A stretch of DNA of 64,000 nt from Forficula auricularia (lineage: Eukaryota; Arthropoda; Insecta; Dermaptera; Forficulidae): contig JALMQS010000153.1 in NCBI GenBank assembly GCA_024734495.1, positions 13,854,299 to 13,918,298 on the forward strand. The letters run 5' to 3'. The position numbers and the translations under genes were made by a program. The notes beneath the pieces were generated by a model that was not told the DNA's origin, ran no database searches, and was given only the letters and a program-made list of their open reading frames with translations. The first letter of the stretch is position 1, and each line of letters starts with the position of its first letter. Below are positions 44,506 to 57,287 of this stretch, one piece after another.

Positions 44506-45568
44506 TTTTTCTCAATAAAAATTTTCAAAAAATAATACAAAATTCACGAATAAATTATATTAAAACTTTTAATCAAATTTTAGCAATTCTTAAATTAAAT
44601 TGCTTCAAAAAATTTTCAAATATGATAAATCTTATATAGTGTTCGTGTCTGATGAAAAAAAAACTTAAATTAAAATAAACTATTATGAAGAAGTATTGTA
44701 ATCTCGCAGGAAAAAATTGTTTTTACTACGTTATTTTTAAAATTATCAAAAACGGCTAAAATTATTTTTCAAAAAATTGAAGCAAATTAAGGCATTATTA
44801 ATGTTTACAAAAAAAAAAAATGTTTATTTAATGATCATCGAAAAAATTAATTTCAAGACACATAATGAAAGACTATATTACTCTGTGTGTTTGTAGGATC
44901 GTTTCTCCGTAAGTATTCAAATTTTATATGCTCTCAAAAATCTCAAAAACAAACACAAAATATCAAAACGTAATATTAGAGCTGATTTTGCCGATGTTAA
45001 TTCTCAACAATAAAAAAAAAATAATTACATCTTTTACAATATTTATTAATATAATTATTTTTTGTAGATTTTAAGACAAAATAATTTCAACTATTTTTAA
45101 GATATTTTGAAAAAAATCAAACAATTTTTTCTTCGCGATTACAATAATTACATATAAGTAGTTATCTATTTATTGTGTAATAGAAAAAAAAAATTATATA
45201 AATATTCGTTCAGGGCCAGGCGTTTGGTAAAGTCACATGGTTTGTTTAATTACGCCAGATTTTTTTTATTTACTTTGTAAAATTATTAAATTCAAAGATC
45301 CTAGAAAGGAATTATTATCATAGAGTTATGCATTAATTGTGTTAGCAGCAATGGGAATTCGCATATTAACGTCTATTATGCGAACCTTAAAGAACTGATT
45401 AAAAAAACGCCTGGCAAAAAAAAGCATGAAATAGTTTATTTAATCTGATTCAAAAGTCATTGACACGGACGCTTATTTTTATCTTGGCTAGTTAAACGAT
45501 AATTCATAGTGCTAGTCAGGGATTCGTGGACATGAATGAGGCTAATTTGGTGTCTGGTGTTTGCTCAG
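44506..45568. other. br intron 3, end
   Basis: AT-rich intron with the splice acceptor GTTTGCTCAG at 45559-45568. Nothing else could be supported. Confidence 0.5.
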
Positions 45569-45818
45569 GCGGCGGCCCGGAGGGAGCGCCACAATTCGGC
45601 GGACGACGGCGGCGTTGTGGAAACGAAACGGGCCAAACATCATCATCATGGGGGCGGTGGGGGCGGAGGCGGAGGCGGGGGCAGCGGGGGCGGAAGCAGC
45701 ACAGACTCCAACCATATCGACTCTTCGGCAACGGGGGCGGCGGCGGTGGCGGCGGCGGATTTCTCTATACGACGGAGTGAGGACGCCGATTCACCTAGTT
45801 CACAAATGGATGGCAACA
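45569..45818 (+). CDS. br: Broad, coding exon 4: low-complexity region
   Basis: This exon encodes 83 residues plus one base, starting AAARRERHNSADD, then a basic patch ETKRAK, four His, a run of Gly with Ser, an Ala-rich stretch (ATGAAAVAAADFS), and an acidic Ser segment ending SQMDGN. It is disordered and likely flexible between the BTB and zinc-finger domains. The frame is set by phase-0 entry from exon 3 (CTCAG|GCG); the donor ACA|GTGAGT leaves phase 1, matching the next exon. The Gly/His runs derive from GGC and CAT repeats and may vary in length between individuals. Confidence 0.82.
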
Positions 45819-46324
45819 GTGAGTTCCTTTTGCCTAGGACCCACGGACGCCAACTCTGGTCCACAGAAGAAAAAACGGTTCCAAAAAAAAAAATTGAGTG
45901 AAAATTTTTTCAGGTAGCCGCGCGTGCTAGAGCATCGTTGTCTTGATGACGATGTTGCAGCGGGGGGCCCAAGTACAGGCGTTGCTCGCGGCATAATAAA
46001 AAAATTTGACCTGCTAAAACTTGCTAACGCCAGGCCACAACCCATGATAAAACTATCATACTCAGAAACTGGCTAAATGAACTTAGTATCCGAAGCTAAC
46101 CACATAAAAAAAACTAATAATAATAATCCTTTCACAAAATTATTTTTTCCTAAAAAATCATTTTAATGAAAAATATACATAAAGTAAAGAAAATTTTGAA
46201 AAAAATTTAAAATATACAAGTCCAAGCTAACTGCCTGACGTCTGCGATCTGTTTATTTCGACCGCTACTTACCGTTGTCGCTACCTATCGGAAAACGGCG
46301 GAAGCAAAGTTGTACACCTTGTAA
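45819..46324. other. br intron 4, first part
   Basis: No feature could be supported. Short ORFs at 45800-46045 are out of frame with the gene. Confidence 0.5.
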
Positions 46325-46460
46325 AATACTAGGTAGGTTTCACATAAATAAAAGATCAGATCCTATTTTAACAGGACTCTATATATATTTCGGGGTATAA
46401 TTATAGAATCGAGCTAAACAAGCATCTGATCTTTTATTTATGTGAAACCTATCTAGTATT
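46325..46460. repeat. Hairpin with 38-bp arms
   Basis: TAGGTAGGTTTCACATAAAT with AAAAGATCAGAT is mirrored by ATCTGATCTTTTATTTATG and TGAAACCTATCTAGTA. Confidence 0.7.
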
Positions 46461-47179
46461 TTTATATTTCAAATCTTAAAAAGTTTAAAAAAAAAAATTC
46501 AAAATTATGAACCCGGAAAGCCCCACAGAATCTCATACAATTAAATTAAAATATTATTGCATATGTGATTTGCCTAATAGTTTTTGAATCATTCTTAAAA
46601 TGTAGTCAATATCTATGAGTATTGATATGGATCTTTTAAATACTATAGAGCCCTTTTTATATCTACCGCACAGGGCGTCTAAAATCCGCCACTGGGAAGA
46701 CTAATATATATATACCTATACAATTTCTCTTCGTTTAATAAGATTAAATAAAAATAAAATAGATAGATTTTCACTCAAATTTTTTAAAGTCCGTTTTTCA
46801 GAAATTTCGAAAAAACTAAAAATGATTAGCTATAAAAGTACTCTCGATTAAAATGAATATTAATAAGGTGGCAATGGAACCCTCCCATCATCTTTAAAAA
46901 ATTATACGAATCAAGAAATTTTGACATTCAGAGTTCTTTGCACTTAAAAATATTTAAAAGTCACTCATATGAAAATAGAAACATCTGCTTTGATAATAAT
47001 TATATAAACAGTGGTGTAAATAACGCCCACGCAGTTGGAGGTAAAAATCAAAACAATATTTATATATTATATGCGTTTGGGGGGTGACTTAAGGTGTGGC
47101 AGGAGACGATTCTCTATACAAACCTTTTATCTAAGGATATTTTTAAGAGAAAAAAATCAGTAATAAAACAAATTTAATC
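46461..47179. other. br intron 4, AT-rich
   Basis: Nothing was recognised. Confidence 0.5.
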
Positions 47180-47216
47180 AATATTTCAGGTAACTTTTTT
47201 CTTGCCTTCATCAGAA
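47180..47216 (-). ncRNA. Hammerhead-like motif, poor helix I
   Basis: On the minus strand CTGATGA, A, GGCAAG...GTTACC, T, GAAA and ATAT are seen. Helix I next to them (TTTT against GATT) pairs poorly. Confidence 0.4.
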
Positions 47217-47272
47217 AATATAATCATTCGATGTTATAATGAATAAATAAATATAAATATATATGTATATTA

Positions 47273-47905
47273 GGGTGGTCCTTATTTTGGGTATTTTCGA
47301 ATTTTTACGCTGGCAGAGGCTCATATGTTTCGAAATAAATAAAAAAAAAATATCTTCCAAGTTTCAATTCCTATCTCAATTTTAACCTGTGCCTCAGAGC
47401 GATGCAGGTTTCCCATCTAAATAACATGGGGTTTTTGGCATTGAACGATCAATTTTTTATTCCGGCCAAAGTAATATTTCAAAAAATTTGAATCTCTGTA
47501 AACTTTAGCCTTATAATAGTAGCTATCCTTCAGAATTTTTTCAGATTTTTAGTTATTATAATTTTGGAGTTACAGCTAGATAAAATACTGGCATATCTTA
47601 GTGTTGGTTAGTTATAGACTCCAAAATTATAATAGCTACAAAACTCTACAAATTCTGAAGGGTAGCTACTATTATAAGGATAAAATCTACAGAGTTTCAA
47701 ATTTTTTAAACCATTGCTTTGGCCCGAATAAAAAATTGATCGTTCAATGCCAAAAACCCCATGTTATTTAGATGGAAATCTTACATCGCTCTGAGGCACA
47801 GGTTAAAATTGAGATAGGGGCTTGAAACTTGGGGGATATTTTTTTCGAACCATATGAGCCTCTGCCAGCGTAAAAATTCGAAAATATCCAAAATAAGGAC
47901 CACCC
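47273..47905. mobile_element. TA-flanked fold-back, GGGTGGTCC family
   Basis: TA lies on both sides. The termini GGGTGGTCCTTATTTTGG and CCAAAATAAGGACCACCC are inverted, and arms of about 290 bp leave about 60 bp unpaired. It fits a mariner-like MITE. No transposase is seen. Confidence 0.75.
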
Positions 47906-48128
47906 TAATGTATATATAATTAATATTTAATAAATGAATTAAAAGTGGAAGTTTTTTCAATAAATTTTAGTCAGAATGTACAATGAACTAGTCAACAAAA
48001 TTTATATTATATATTATCAATTTTTAAAAAAAATAAACTATTATGAAGTGTATTGTAATCTGTGCAGGAAAAGATTGTTTTTGCTTTGTTACTTTGAAAA
48101 TTGTCAAAAACGTCTAAAATTACTTATA

Positions 48129-48226
48129 TCATATATTATAAAATGGAAAAGTATGTATGTATATATGTTTGTATGGTCCAAACGATCTGATTGGCCAGTG
48201 CAGCCGAAGGCCCCGTCGTCAGCTAG
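48129..48226 (+). mobile_element. 98-bp mini-Helitron
   Basis: It begins TCATATATTATAAAATGG after A and ends with CCGAAGGCCCCGTCGTC plus AGCTAG before T. CGATCTGATTGGCCAGTG is shared with 22787-23092, with about 200 internal bp missing. Confidence 0.75.
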
Positions 48227-49080
48227 TTATATATATTATCAATAATAATTATAGGATTGTTCTTTGTGATGTGAACATTAGTTGAATAAACCTATTGAAA
48301 ATAAATAAATAGATTCTACAAAAAATGTAAGAAAAATTGTCTAATGATAATATAGGTATTAATTTTTTTATAATAAAAATTACAATTATTTAAAGTAGTT
48401 ATCAAAAAAAATTATTATTTCTAAAAGCACAGATTGAATATATTTCTTGATGGAGGCATAATGTAATCGAGATATTGAAATTATAATTGAAATTGTTTTT
48501 TCCTGGGTCTTTGTATTGTACCATACTCGTTTTGTTTTTTGTTTGTTATGATGATGATTCATAAAACCAATTGATTCAGATTCGGCCAGATGTTGAATTT
48601 GAGAATGATCAAAGAAAATCTCTTTTTTTATTTATTTAAACAAGTACTAGAATTATAATGACACCAGAACTAATCGGGGCCTAAGCGTTGTTCATCCTCC
48701 AGCGATTTCATATAATTAATTTCTCTTTGACACGATACCTGGCCATATCTGGTGAAATTTTGTTTCCAAATATGAAAAAGAAATGAAAACATAATTACAT
48801 TATAACATATATAATTTGTACAATTTTTTAAAAACTGTAATTTAATTTAATTAAATTGCATGGTAACAGAATAAGTTTCGTGGACAAAAATATTCCTAGA
48901 TAATTTATTTTCTAATATGTTTTGTTGTTATTATGAGAAATTATTGTATGACTAGACGCCAAAGGATATTCGCGCTATCAGCTTAATTAATATCCAAGAG
49001 AAAAAATAGAAAAATTTCAAAATAATGTTAAAGTTTTGTTGGTCAATTTGAAAAATCACAAGGTTTTTTTGAATCCTCGT
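48227..49080. other. br intron 4, AT-rich
   Basis: Nothing was recognised. Confidence 0.5.
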
Positions 49081-49599
49081 TTAAGCTAGTTCTTTCACAA
49101 ATGCAAAAATTCAAGAAGTCTTCGAAACTTGGAATATAAGTCATTAAAAGCATAATAAACACACGTTAAAATTTGAAGACGATTTACCACACCAAACATG
49201 AAATAATTGCAATTAAAAATTTAATTTTTTACATATGGTAGATAGGGAAAGGGTGGAAAAATGATTATTATTTTATTTATTTTCATTGAAGGACTTTCAC
49301 CATCTTAATGAAAAACTAATATTTGTTAGAATAATATATTCGGAGTAAATTAAAAAAAAATTGAAATTATTTACCACATAGCTTTGATAAAAAAACAAAC
49401 ATATTTGGGCGATTATTTTTAGTGGAGGGGATACAAGATCAATGGCGTGGAAACGATCCATTCATAAAGAGAATATAGTAGTGTAGAAAGTACAGTCACG
49501 TTAAAAAACATAACCTAAAATTTTAACACCGTCCATATTTATAGAGTGGTTACGAGGTTAAAACTTTTTGTGTGTATTGTCGTGAAAGAATCTCCTTAA
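49081..49599. mobile_element. TTAA-type (piggyBac-like) MITE, family 1
   Basis: TTAA lies at 49081 and 49596. The left end GCTAGTTCTTTCACAAATGC and right end TCGTGAAAGAATCTCC match the family. Confidence 0.75.
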
Positions 49600-50633
49600 A
49601 TATATAAAAAATTAATTGAATTTTAAATTTTAATGTGAATGGTTTTTAAATGTATACCTTTCATTTATCTGTCTTTCATTTCAATTTGAAAATCTCTCGC
49701 ATAAGTTATTTTTACTGCATCTTTCAATTCTTAAAAACAAAACTAGTCCAGAAGTAGAGAGCGAAACTTCATGAAATTCTTAACATTTCATTATGAATAA
49801 ATTTGCTATAGATATGAAATTTTAATTTACTAAAAGACGATACATTAATTAGTAAAATAAAAAAAAATTGTATAAAATATGAACATTTTCATAGATCCAG
49901 CTTATTCATATTTTTGCCAGGTCTTGTAGAAATGTCTAGTGTAGACAGTTCGTAAAAATGATCAATATTAACAAACTATTTATACTTGCATGGCGACAGC
50001 CCAGCAGGTGTGCAAGCTGTGGGCCGCACAAAGTGGCGGAAAATTAATTATAAAATAAATAGCGAAAATTTCCTATTGGCAGTATATTCATATCATAAGA
50101 AAACTATTAAAAATAGCACTTATTCTCGATTTAATCATAGTAAAATAATTTCTGTATAAAAATATTTTACGCAATTTTTATTTTTCTCAAGTATTTTATT
50201 CATATTAATCTAGATTTCAGAAGACATGCAAAAAATTGTTATATATGTGTTAAAGGGATACATTTTAAAAGTATTGGCAAAATTCTTTTGAACTTTAAAA
50301 TTCATTTTTATGAAAACAATCCAGCATACTAATAAACTATCAATATCAATGTTTTGTCGAACAAAAAAAATAAATTGTAAAAACTTTAGTGATTGTCCGT
50401 TTATAAGAACTTTTTGCTAAAAACCATACATTACATTACTAAATATATTTATTAAACGAATTAAATTTACACTTTTAGGTGGCCTAGGGGAAAAATTATT
50501 ACCTGGATCTTTTAGATCAGTACAAAAAAAATATTATAAATATGCTAAAACTTTATTAATTCATTTAATTATATTACTACATATTTTTTTAATTTATTAT
50601 AAAAAAACCATTTTTTAAAATAATTATTATAAT

Positions 50634-50900
50634 CAGTGGCGTAGCAAGAAAATTTTCATGGGGGGGGGGGTTCAATCCCCAAAGCAAAATATTTAGTGGG
50701 ATTTATTTTTATTAAAACAAATAAATACTTCAAGAAATTAAAAAAGAACATAATTCTTTATTAAAAATATGAAATATATTTAATTAGAGTTAGTTTGCCA
50801 TAAGAAACGGTTTGTAGTTGCCGTTACTCATCCCATGAGCCCTGCCCTTGAAGAGGGGGGTTCTGACTCCCCACCCCCCACCCCCATGGCTAGGTCCCTG
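50634..50900. mobile_element. hAT-like MITE with perfect 8-bp duplication
   Basis: ATTATAAT lies at 50626-50633 and 50901-50908. The left end is CAGTGGCGTAGCAAG and the right end GGCTAGGTCCCTG. G-rich and C-rich runs flank the interior. Confidence 0.8.
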
Positions 50901-50908
50901 ATTATAAT

Positions 50909-53138
50909 ACATATTTTAATAACGTATTAATAAAAGCTAAAAATTAATGTGACTTTGGTCTCTTTTTATTATTAATATAAAACAAACATTTATAGTAAAA
51001 AATAGATCAATTATAAACACCCTATACAAGCATTTTTACTGTTTATTGGTTCAAAATGTAGTTTTTATCAAAAAGTACTAATCAAAAAAAATCAAAGAAA
51101 CTTGACACTTGTTTTCCTAGTGTAGATGATACTTAAATGAAATTGTTCAATGTTGATATAATTTAATGCATTTCATGATATATTCAGAAATTTGTTTTGA
51201 AGATTTGTTTCTTTAGTTTTCAAGTCTTTTATTTTAATTTTTTAATAATTAAAATATTCAATTATTGGCCAATATTTTATCAAGATAGGAATAAATTACA
51301 CTAACCGAATATTTTAATATATTGTAGGTATATTGTAAGGGTACTGGTTCCTTTTCATTAACGGAAAATAATCTGCTCAAAGATTGCTAAATATTTTATT
51401 TAGAGCCTGAGAAATTCAATACAGTTATTGCAAGCAACGTTTAGCGTGTCGCTGCTACCTTTTTACTCCTCGTGTTTGTCCTTTCCAATTATAATACAAA
51501 ATCCAGTCTTTTATATCAGTCGATCTTCTTAATCCATTAATTCTCAGCGAATCGGTTAACTAGAGCGCTACGGCAAAAACCAGTCTATCATCAATTCTTC
51601 ACATAACAAAAACCAACAAAAACTGATTATATTTTTTAATAGTTTTCTTTAACAACGGATAATAAGTATGACTTCCTGAATGAGAGATCTTTAGATAATT
51701 CAATTAAATACACTCTTTACATGAACTTTAATGATTTTGTATAATAATTTTTCATCGTTGTTCATTCGTAATTATGTTTATTTCTAATCTATTTAGCATA
51801 GTAATTGGATTTTTTTATTTGGTACGAACCTTAGCTTTCAATATTTTAAAAAAGACAAACAATTGAGTTATCATCATTTCAAATTCATATTGCTAGTACA
51901 AGGTAATCATTTCAAATTCACTTTTTTATATGTATTCACATTCGTCTTATATAAAGATGATATAAAATTTAAAAAAAAAATGTATTTTTGTCAAGGTTAT
52001 CTTTTTGTTAAAAAAAAAATTAAACACTAAAATAATTTATTAAAATTAAAAAATAAATAATTTGTAATAAATAAACAAAATTTGAAGAATATATAATGTT
52101 ATTATTTAGATAAATGTAAAAAATAAGAACTGAAAATATCGGAATTTCGAATACATTTTACTTCATCATGTCATTAATCAACATTTCGTTTCATTCCGCA
52201 TTTTTCCAATTTTTAGACGTGATAAGTTCATTTTTTTTTAATAACGGCTTTCCCCTTATTTTTCAAATTTGGTGGCTTATTAATAATTACTGTTATTTAG
52301 TAACTATTAATTATTTTTCTCAATTAAATATTTTTAAAATTTATTTTAGTAAATGATTTCATATTGGCAAAATTACTTTTGAATCACAAAAGAATTACTA
52401 ACATATATCATTTACCTGACATTAAAGATGAAATTATGAAAATGTAAATAAAAATTATCACCTAAATATGGAAATACTAAATAAATACAGTAATGAGAAA
52501 AACTTCAAAATATGTATTATATGTATATATTTTATTTTCTTTGTGTCACGACGCGATGTCGGGCAATGAACTTGCTTCCATTCTTCCTGAAAGAAGTAGA
52601 TTCTATATTTAATTCAATATAAATAAATATCCATGAGAAATGTTTGTATTAGACTAAAAATAAAGTCATGGCCTTCAAATCTATAGTCTTAAATAAATAA
52701 AATATTTTTATGTTTATTTTATTTATATAAAGCAGATTTCTTTTAAATGATTGAAATACTCCACCTGTTGTGGCGAGATGTGTTGAGTTGATGGTAATTT
52801 AATTGACGAATTTATTTTATTTTAATCAAAATTGGCCACAAGAACTAAAAGCCCATTTAGCCAATTTGACTTTGTAATTGAAACAAATAATCTTGTTAAG
52901 TGATTGAATTTGCCCTAAAATCATGTTATAAATGTTTTTTATAATGAGTTTACATATCGGAAAATAAGAATATTTATTTATTGACCAGAATACAAACAAC
53001 AAAATTTCTTGATTCTTTATGTAATGTATATTAAATTAAACCATATCCTCTTTACCATAAAATGCAAAATATGTACAAGCTTTATCATTAATATTTTCAA
53101 ATTTTTCTATTCTAGATATTTCTAAAAAAATTTAACCA
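50909..53138. other. br intron 4, AT-rich
   Basis: No gene or element ends could be supported. GGCCTTCAAATCTATAGTC at about 52672 is a decayed piece of the 39.4-kb hammerhead family. Confidence 0.45.
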
Positions 53139-53353
53139 CTTAGGGGCAGTTGTATGTCGGTTGGTAAAGTCTTTGTAAAAGTTGACGGAGGGTAAAACCT
53201 TAGAATTCACCTTGTGCCCGGCCGGATGGCCAATCAGATGACACGCGCTTTCATCTGATTGGCCATCCCGCCTGGGACAAGGTGAATTCTAAGGTTTTAC
53301 CCTCCGTCAACTTTTACAATGACTTTACCAACCGACATACAACTGGCCCTAAG
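53139..53353. mobile_element. Harbinger-like palindrome, simple form
   Basis: CTTAGGGGCAGTTGTATGTC is mirrored by GACATACAACTGGCCCTAAG. The arms of about 95 bp are nearly identical around GATGGCCAATCAGATGA. It is 140 bp before the last br exon in the window. Confidence 0.7.
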
Positions 53354-53491
53354 ATAAGCCAGGTTCATATACTGTTCTCTGTATATTTTGTAGAAAATGA
53401 AATGCAAGAGTAAATTAGGCAGATGTATTTTTATTTGTAGAATTAATAATTAAATTGATTTAATTATATTCTTTCATGTTTCTGTTCACAG

Positions 53492-53770
53492 GTAATAATG
53501 GGGTAAAAAGTGAACCGACAGATATCATTTCAACAGAATTAGGAGCAGATAGTGACCAGGATAACAGTGGCGAAGAGGGTGCCGGGGGTGGCAGTGGTGG
53601 AGGCAACGGGGGCGGCTTAGAAGTAATTGGAGGCGACGACGGGGGCGGCGGCGATTCGAAAACTGCCTCCGCTGCCGCCTTCCTTCACGACTCCAAGTTA
53701 TTCCAGCAGGGCCAGGGCTCTTACAACTTCACTCTGGCAGCCCTGGCCGATCCAGCAGCAGCCCTTTCAG
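53492..53770 (+). CDS. br: Broad, coding exon 5: acidic/Gly linker to the zinc-finger splice point
   Basis: This exon encodes about 93 residues. With the base carried over from exon 4 it reads SNNGVKSEPTDIISTE, then an acidic Ser/Asp stretch (GADSDQDNSGEEG), Gly-rich runs, and FTLAALADPAAALSG. VKSEPTD has the form of a SUMO-acceptor consensus (psi-K-x-E), and VKSEP is also present in Broad proteins. The acceptor is TTCACAG|GTAATAA, and the donor TCAG|GTAGGA leaves phase 1 after G. In Broad this is the junction to alternative C2H2 zinc-finger exons (Z1-Z4 in Drosophila). None follows within 10.2 kb, so they lie beyond this window. Confidence 0.82.
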
Positions 53771-53934
53771 GTAGGACTTTTCGCTTGGAATTATTTTTTA
53801 TTAGGTGGAGAAATAAAATATCCTAGCGCTTAGCTTTGAATAGTGAGCAGAATAAATTCAGACACAGATAAACTAAACAGTCCTAGAAGATGTTTTCTAG
53901 ACACTAGGAGATCTTCTAGCATCTTAAAGACATC

Positions 53935-54385
53935 TTAAGGTTGAGACAGGGTGGGAAAATGATCATTATTTTTTTTTTTTATCATTGAAGGACTTTCACC
54001 ATCTTGATGAAAAACTAATATTTGTTAGAATAATATATTTGGAGTAACTTGAAAAAAAAAAATGAAATTATTTACCTCGTAGTTTTGATAAAAAATAAAA
54101 AAAAAACATATTTGGGTGATTAATTTTAGTGGAGGGGATATAAGATGGCTTGGAAACGATCCATTCATAAAGAGAATGTAGTAGTGTAAAAAGTACAGCC
54201 ATGTTCAAAAAACATAACCTAAAATTTTAGCAAAAAATGTCATTTTTTATATAGGGTAGGCTTAGTGTGAGTGGTACAGTCACGTTAAAAAAACATAAGC
54301 TAAAATTTTAGTTCCGTTTCATATTTATAGAGTGGTTACGAGGCTAAAACTTTTTGTGTGGATTGTCGCGAAAGAACCTCCTTAA
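53935..54385. mobile_element. TTAA-type MITE, family 1, left part deleted
   Basis: It starts TTAAGGTTGAGACAGGGTGG, so about 200 bp behind the left terminus are missing. The segment around ACATAACCTAAAATTTTAG is partly duplicated at 54210-54320. It ends CGCGAAAGAACCTCCTTAA. Confidence 0.65.
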
Positions 54386-55917
54386 AGACAATAAAAGCTG
54401 AATAAGACGTCTTCTAGAGAGTGTTATCTGGAAGTAAATAAATTAAATTATTACAAATTTACAAGAACTCTATGAAAAATAAAATAAATTTATATAGACA
54501 AAAATCGAGTGGAGACGGATTGTTCCATCAAACCAGTCTTAGGACTGTATAATCAATGATGATTATGAGACAAATATTATCTAATGTTGAATAAAAAAAA
54601 TTAGACAAGACAATAAGGTGGCTGCATAAAAATTTTAATATTTGATGTTTTACTTTTGAAGGCGTAAAACGAAAACCAGAATCTTATGGTTAACTTGAAC
54701 AATTTTCTCTCTTTGAAAATCTACATAAATATTCAAAACAAAATTAGCAAAAAGAGGATACATTAAATTATATTCTCAACAACAAATCACTTAAGTTTTT
54801 GAAGATAAACATGTATTTCGACACTGAGCAAAAAAATATTATTTTTTATCCATCTGAGAATGTTTTCTATAAATTTTCGCTGTTACTAGTATGTCTGACT
54901 GACCTTTGACGTCACACCCATGTCTATGATTTCTGTTCTAACTTTATAATTTTCAAAACACGCCAATCATTTTAATAAATCTATCGATTAATATTAAAAT
55001 TTAAGTTTTTAACCACACGCACACACTATTGATACAGTCCAAAAAAAATTGATCGACCAGAATTTTTCTTTTTTTTCTAATATGTTGTTAAATAGAAGAG
55101 TAAATTTGAAAAAAAAATTCTTACTCTATAATTAGTAGATAAATATATTGAATTAATATTTTAAAATTTTCTATGAATTCTTCCTCAATTTTTTGCTGAA
55201 ATATTAGTTTTAAAATCAACAGATATATTTATGAAACATCTCAGCTAAACTAATTGCAAACAGATCCAATGAATGGGCTAATACTTTCAATGTCAGTAGA
55301 TGTTTTATAGTAGCAGTAATTTATCTTGTTGTAGAAATCGTAGATGTAGTAGTAGATTACTAAACAAAATTATCTGTTGTTATTTTCAATGTTTATGATT
55401 TTAACTACATATATATTTATAGTGATATATTGATTAAATATATAAACTGCCTACTATATCTATAAATTTAAAGGGAAAATGAAAATTTAAATATTTTATT
55501 CATTTACAGACATTCCTTGATTTATAGGGATTATCTGTTCATTGCGCATTAATTCAGAGTCCACTAGTACTAAAAAAATATTAAATAATATTGTATTCAT
55601 CACTAAAGTTCTAAAAAGTAAAAAGAGTAAAAGAACGAATCGTGTAAATTGAAACCGCGTATAAAAAAGTACCTACTTGAAAATGGCTTCTCTTTTTATA
55701 AATATACATATATTTTAGAAACCTTTTTATACTACATTAAATTAATAGTTTTGGAAAAGCATTTTATATATGGAAATGGATTCAATTTACTTAAGGATAT
55801 AAACTCTCTTTGCGCACCTTAAACGTATATGAGTAACTTAAAGTATCGTATTTTTTTACCCATTAAATGGACTAAATAGTCAATAATTGGTCATATTTAG
55901 AGAAAATTTAAGTACCT
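54386..55917. other. br intron 5, AT-rich
   Basis: Nothing was recognised. Confidence 0.5.
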
Positions 55918-55925
55918 ATAGTAAT

Positions 55926-56086
55926 CATAGCCCCTGAATGAAATTTGGACCCCGGGCCCAAAATCTGAAGCGGGCCTCTTATTATGGAATAAGTGTGTGT
56001 TTTTTATTAAGTGGAATAATAAAAAAAATGTTACGGCCGGATCCGGGCCCTACGGGTTCACTGGACCCCCCTTACGCGGGGCTATG
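55926..56086. mobile_element. Short TIR element, CATAGCCCC ends
   Basis: ATAGTAAT occurs exactly at 55918-55925 and 56087-56094. The ends CATAGCCCC and GGGGCTATG are inverted 9-mers. The GC-rich interior is unlike its surroundings. hAT-type by target length. Confidence 0.7.
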
Positions 56087-56756
56087 ATAGTAATACGAAA
56101 ACTCGATTTCGTAAAAATATTAAACTGATTAATTTATACTATTAAAAAAATTATCAGAGTTTTTATTCAACAAAATAAATTTTAAATCTTGAAAGTGAGT
56201 AAATATTATTCGAATTTTCTACATAATTTATTATATATGTATAATATGATATAAGTGATATGTTATGAAAATCCCAAATATTTTAAATTATTTTTTCTTT
56301 AATATATAATTTCATGAAATATATCCATCGATACCTACAATTTTTCACATCATTCCAGCTTTATTAAAAGGAATATTTATTTTAAAAAAAATAGCCTGTT
56401 TTGTGGTTTGGAACTTTTGGATTCAATCTCCGAGGGCATGAAAAGTTATTTGACAAAATTCTAAAATATTTAATTCTTTGAAACTGCTCTTGTAATATCT
56501 GTTTTTAAATTAAATGTAATGTCGTTTATGGAAAGATGTTAGAATTTTGAAAAAATTCACCACTCACTTGTTTCTTTAAGCTGTCGGATTATTTTCAAAT
56601 TTTATGGTTAGTTCCAGATAGATTTCTAAATAAACTAACCAAATTTCAATTATTCTAGTGTTTATTTAAGAAGCGTAGAATACATTCTTAAAAAAAAACA
56701 ATTCTCATCGATTTTACTATAAAAGTTTAAACCTTGGCGGAGAAAAAAAAGTCACT

Positions 56757-57287
56757 TTAAGGTAGTTCTTTCACAAATGCAAAAATTCAAGAAGTCTTTG
56801 AAACTTGGAATATAAGTCATTAAAAGAATAATACACATACTGTAAAATTTGAAGACGATTTACCACACCGAACATAAAATAATTGCAATTAAAAATGACA
56901 TTTTTAACATAGGGTAGATAGGGATATGATCATTATTTTATTTTTTTTCATTGAAGGACTTTCACCTTCTTGATGGAAAACTAATATTTGTTAGAATAAT
57001 ATTTCCGGAGTAACATGAAAAAAAAATTGAAATTATTTACCACGTAGTTTTGATAAAAAACAAAAAACAAACATATTTGGGCGATTATTTTTAGTGGAGG
57101 GGATATAAGCAGAATGACTTGGAAACGATCCGGCTAGTATGTGTGTATCCATATAGAGATATCGTAGTGTGAGTGGACAGTCAGGTTAAAAAAACATAAC
57201 CTAAAATTTTAGTTCCGTTCATATTTATAGAGTGGTTACGAGGCTATAAAACTTTTTGTGTGGATTGTCGCGAAAGAACCTCCTTAA
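56757..57287. mobile_element. TTAA-type (piggyBac-like) MITE, family 1, most complete copy
   Basis: TTAA lies at 56757 and 57284. The left end is GGTAGTTCTTTCACAAATGC and the right end TTGTCGCGAAAGAACCTCC. It is about 530 bp long with no ORF. Confidence 0.8.
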
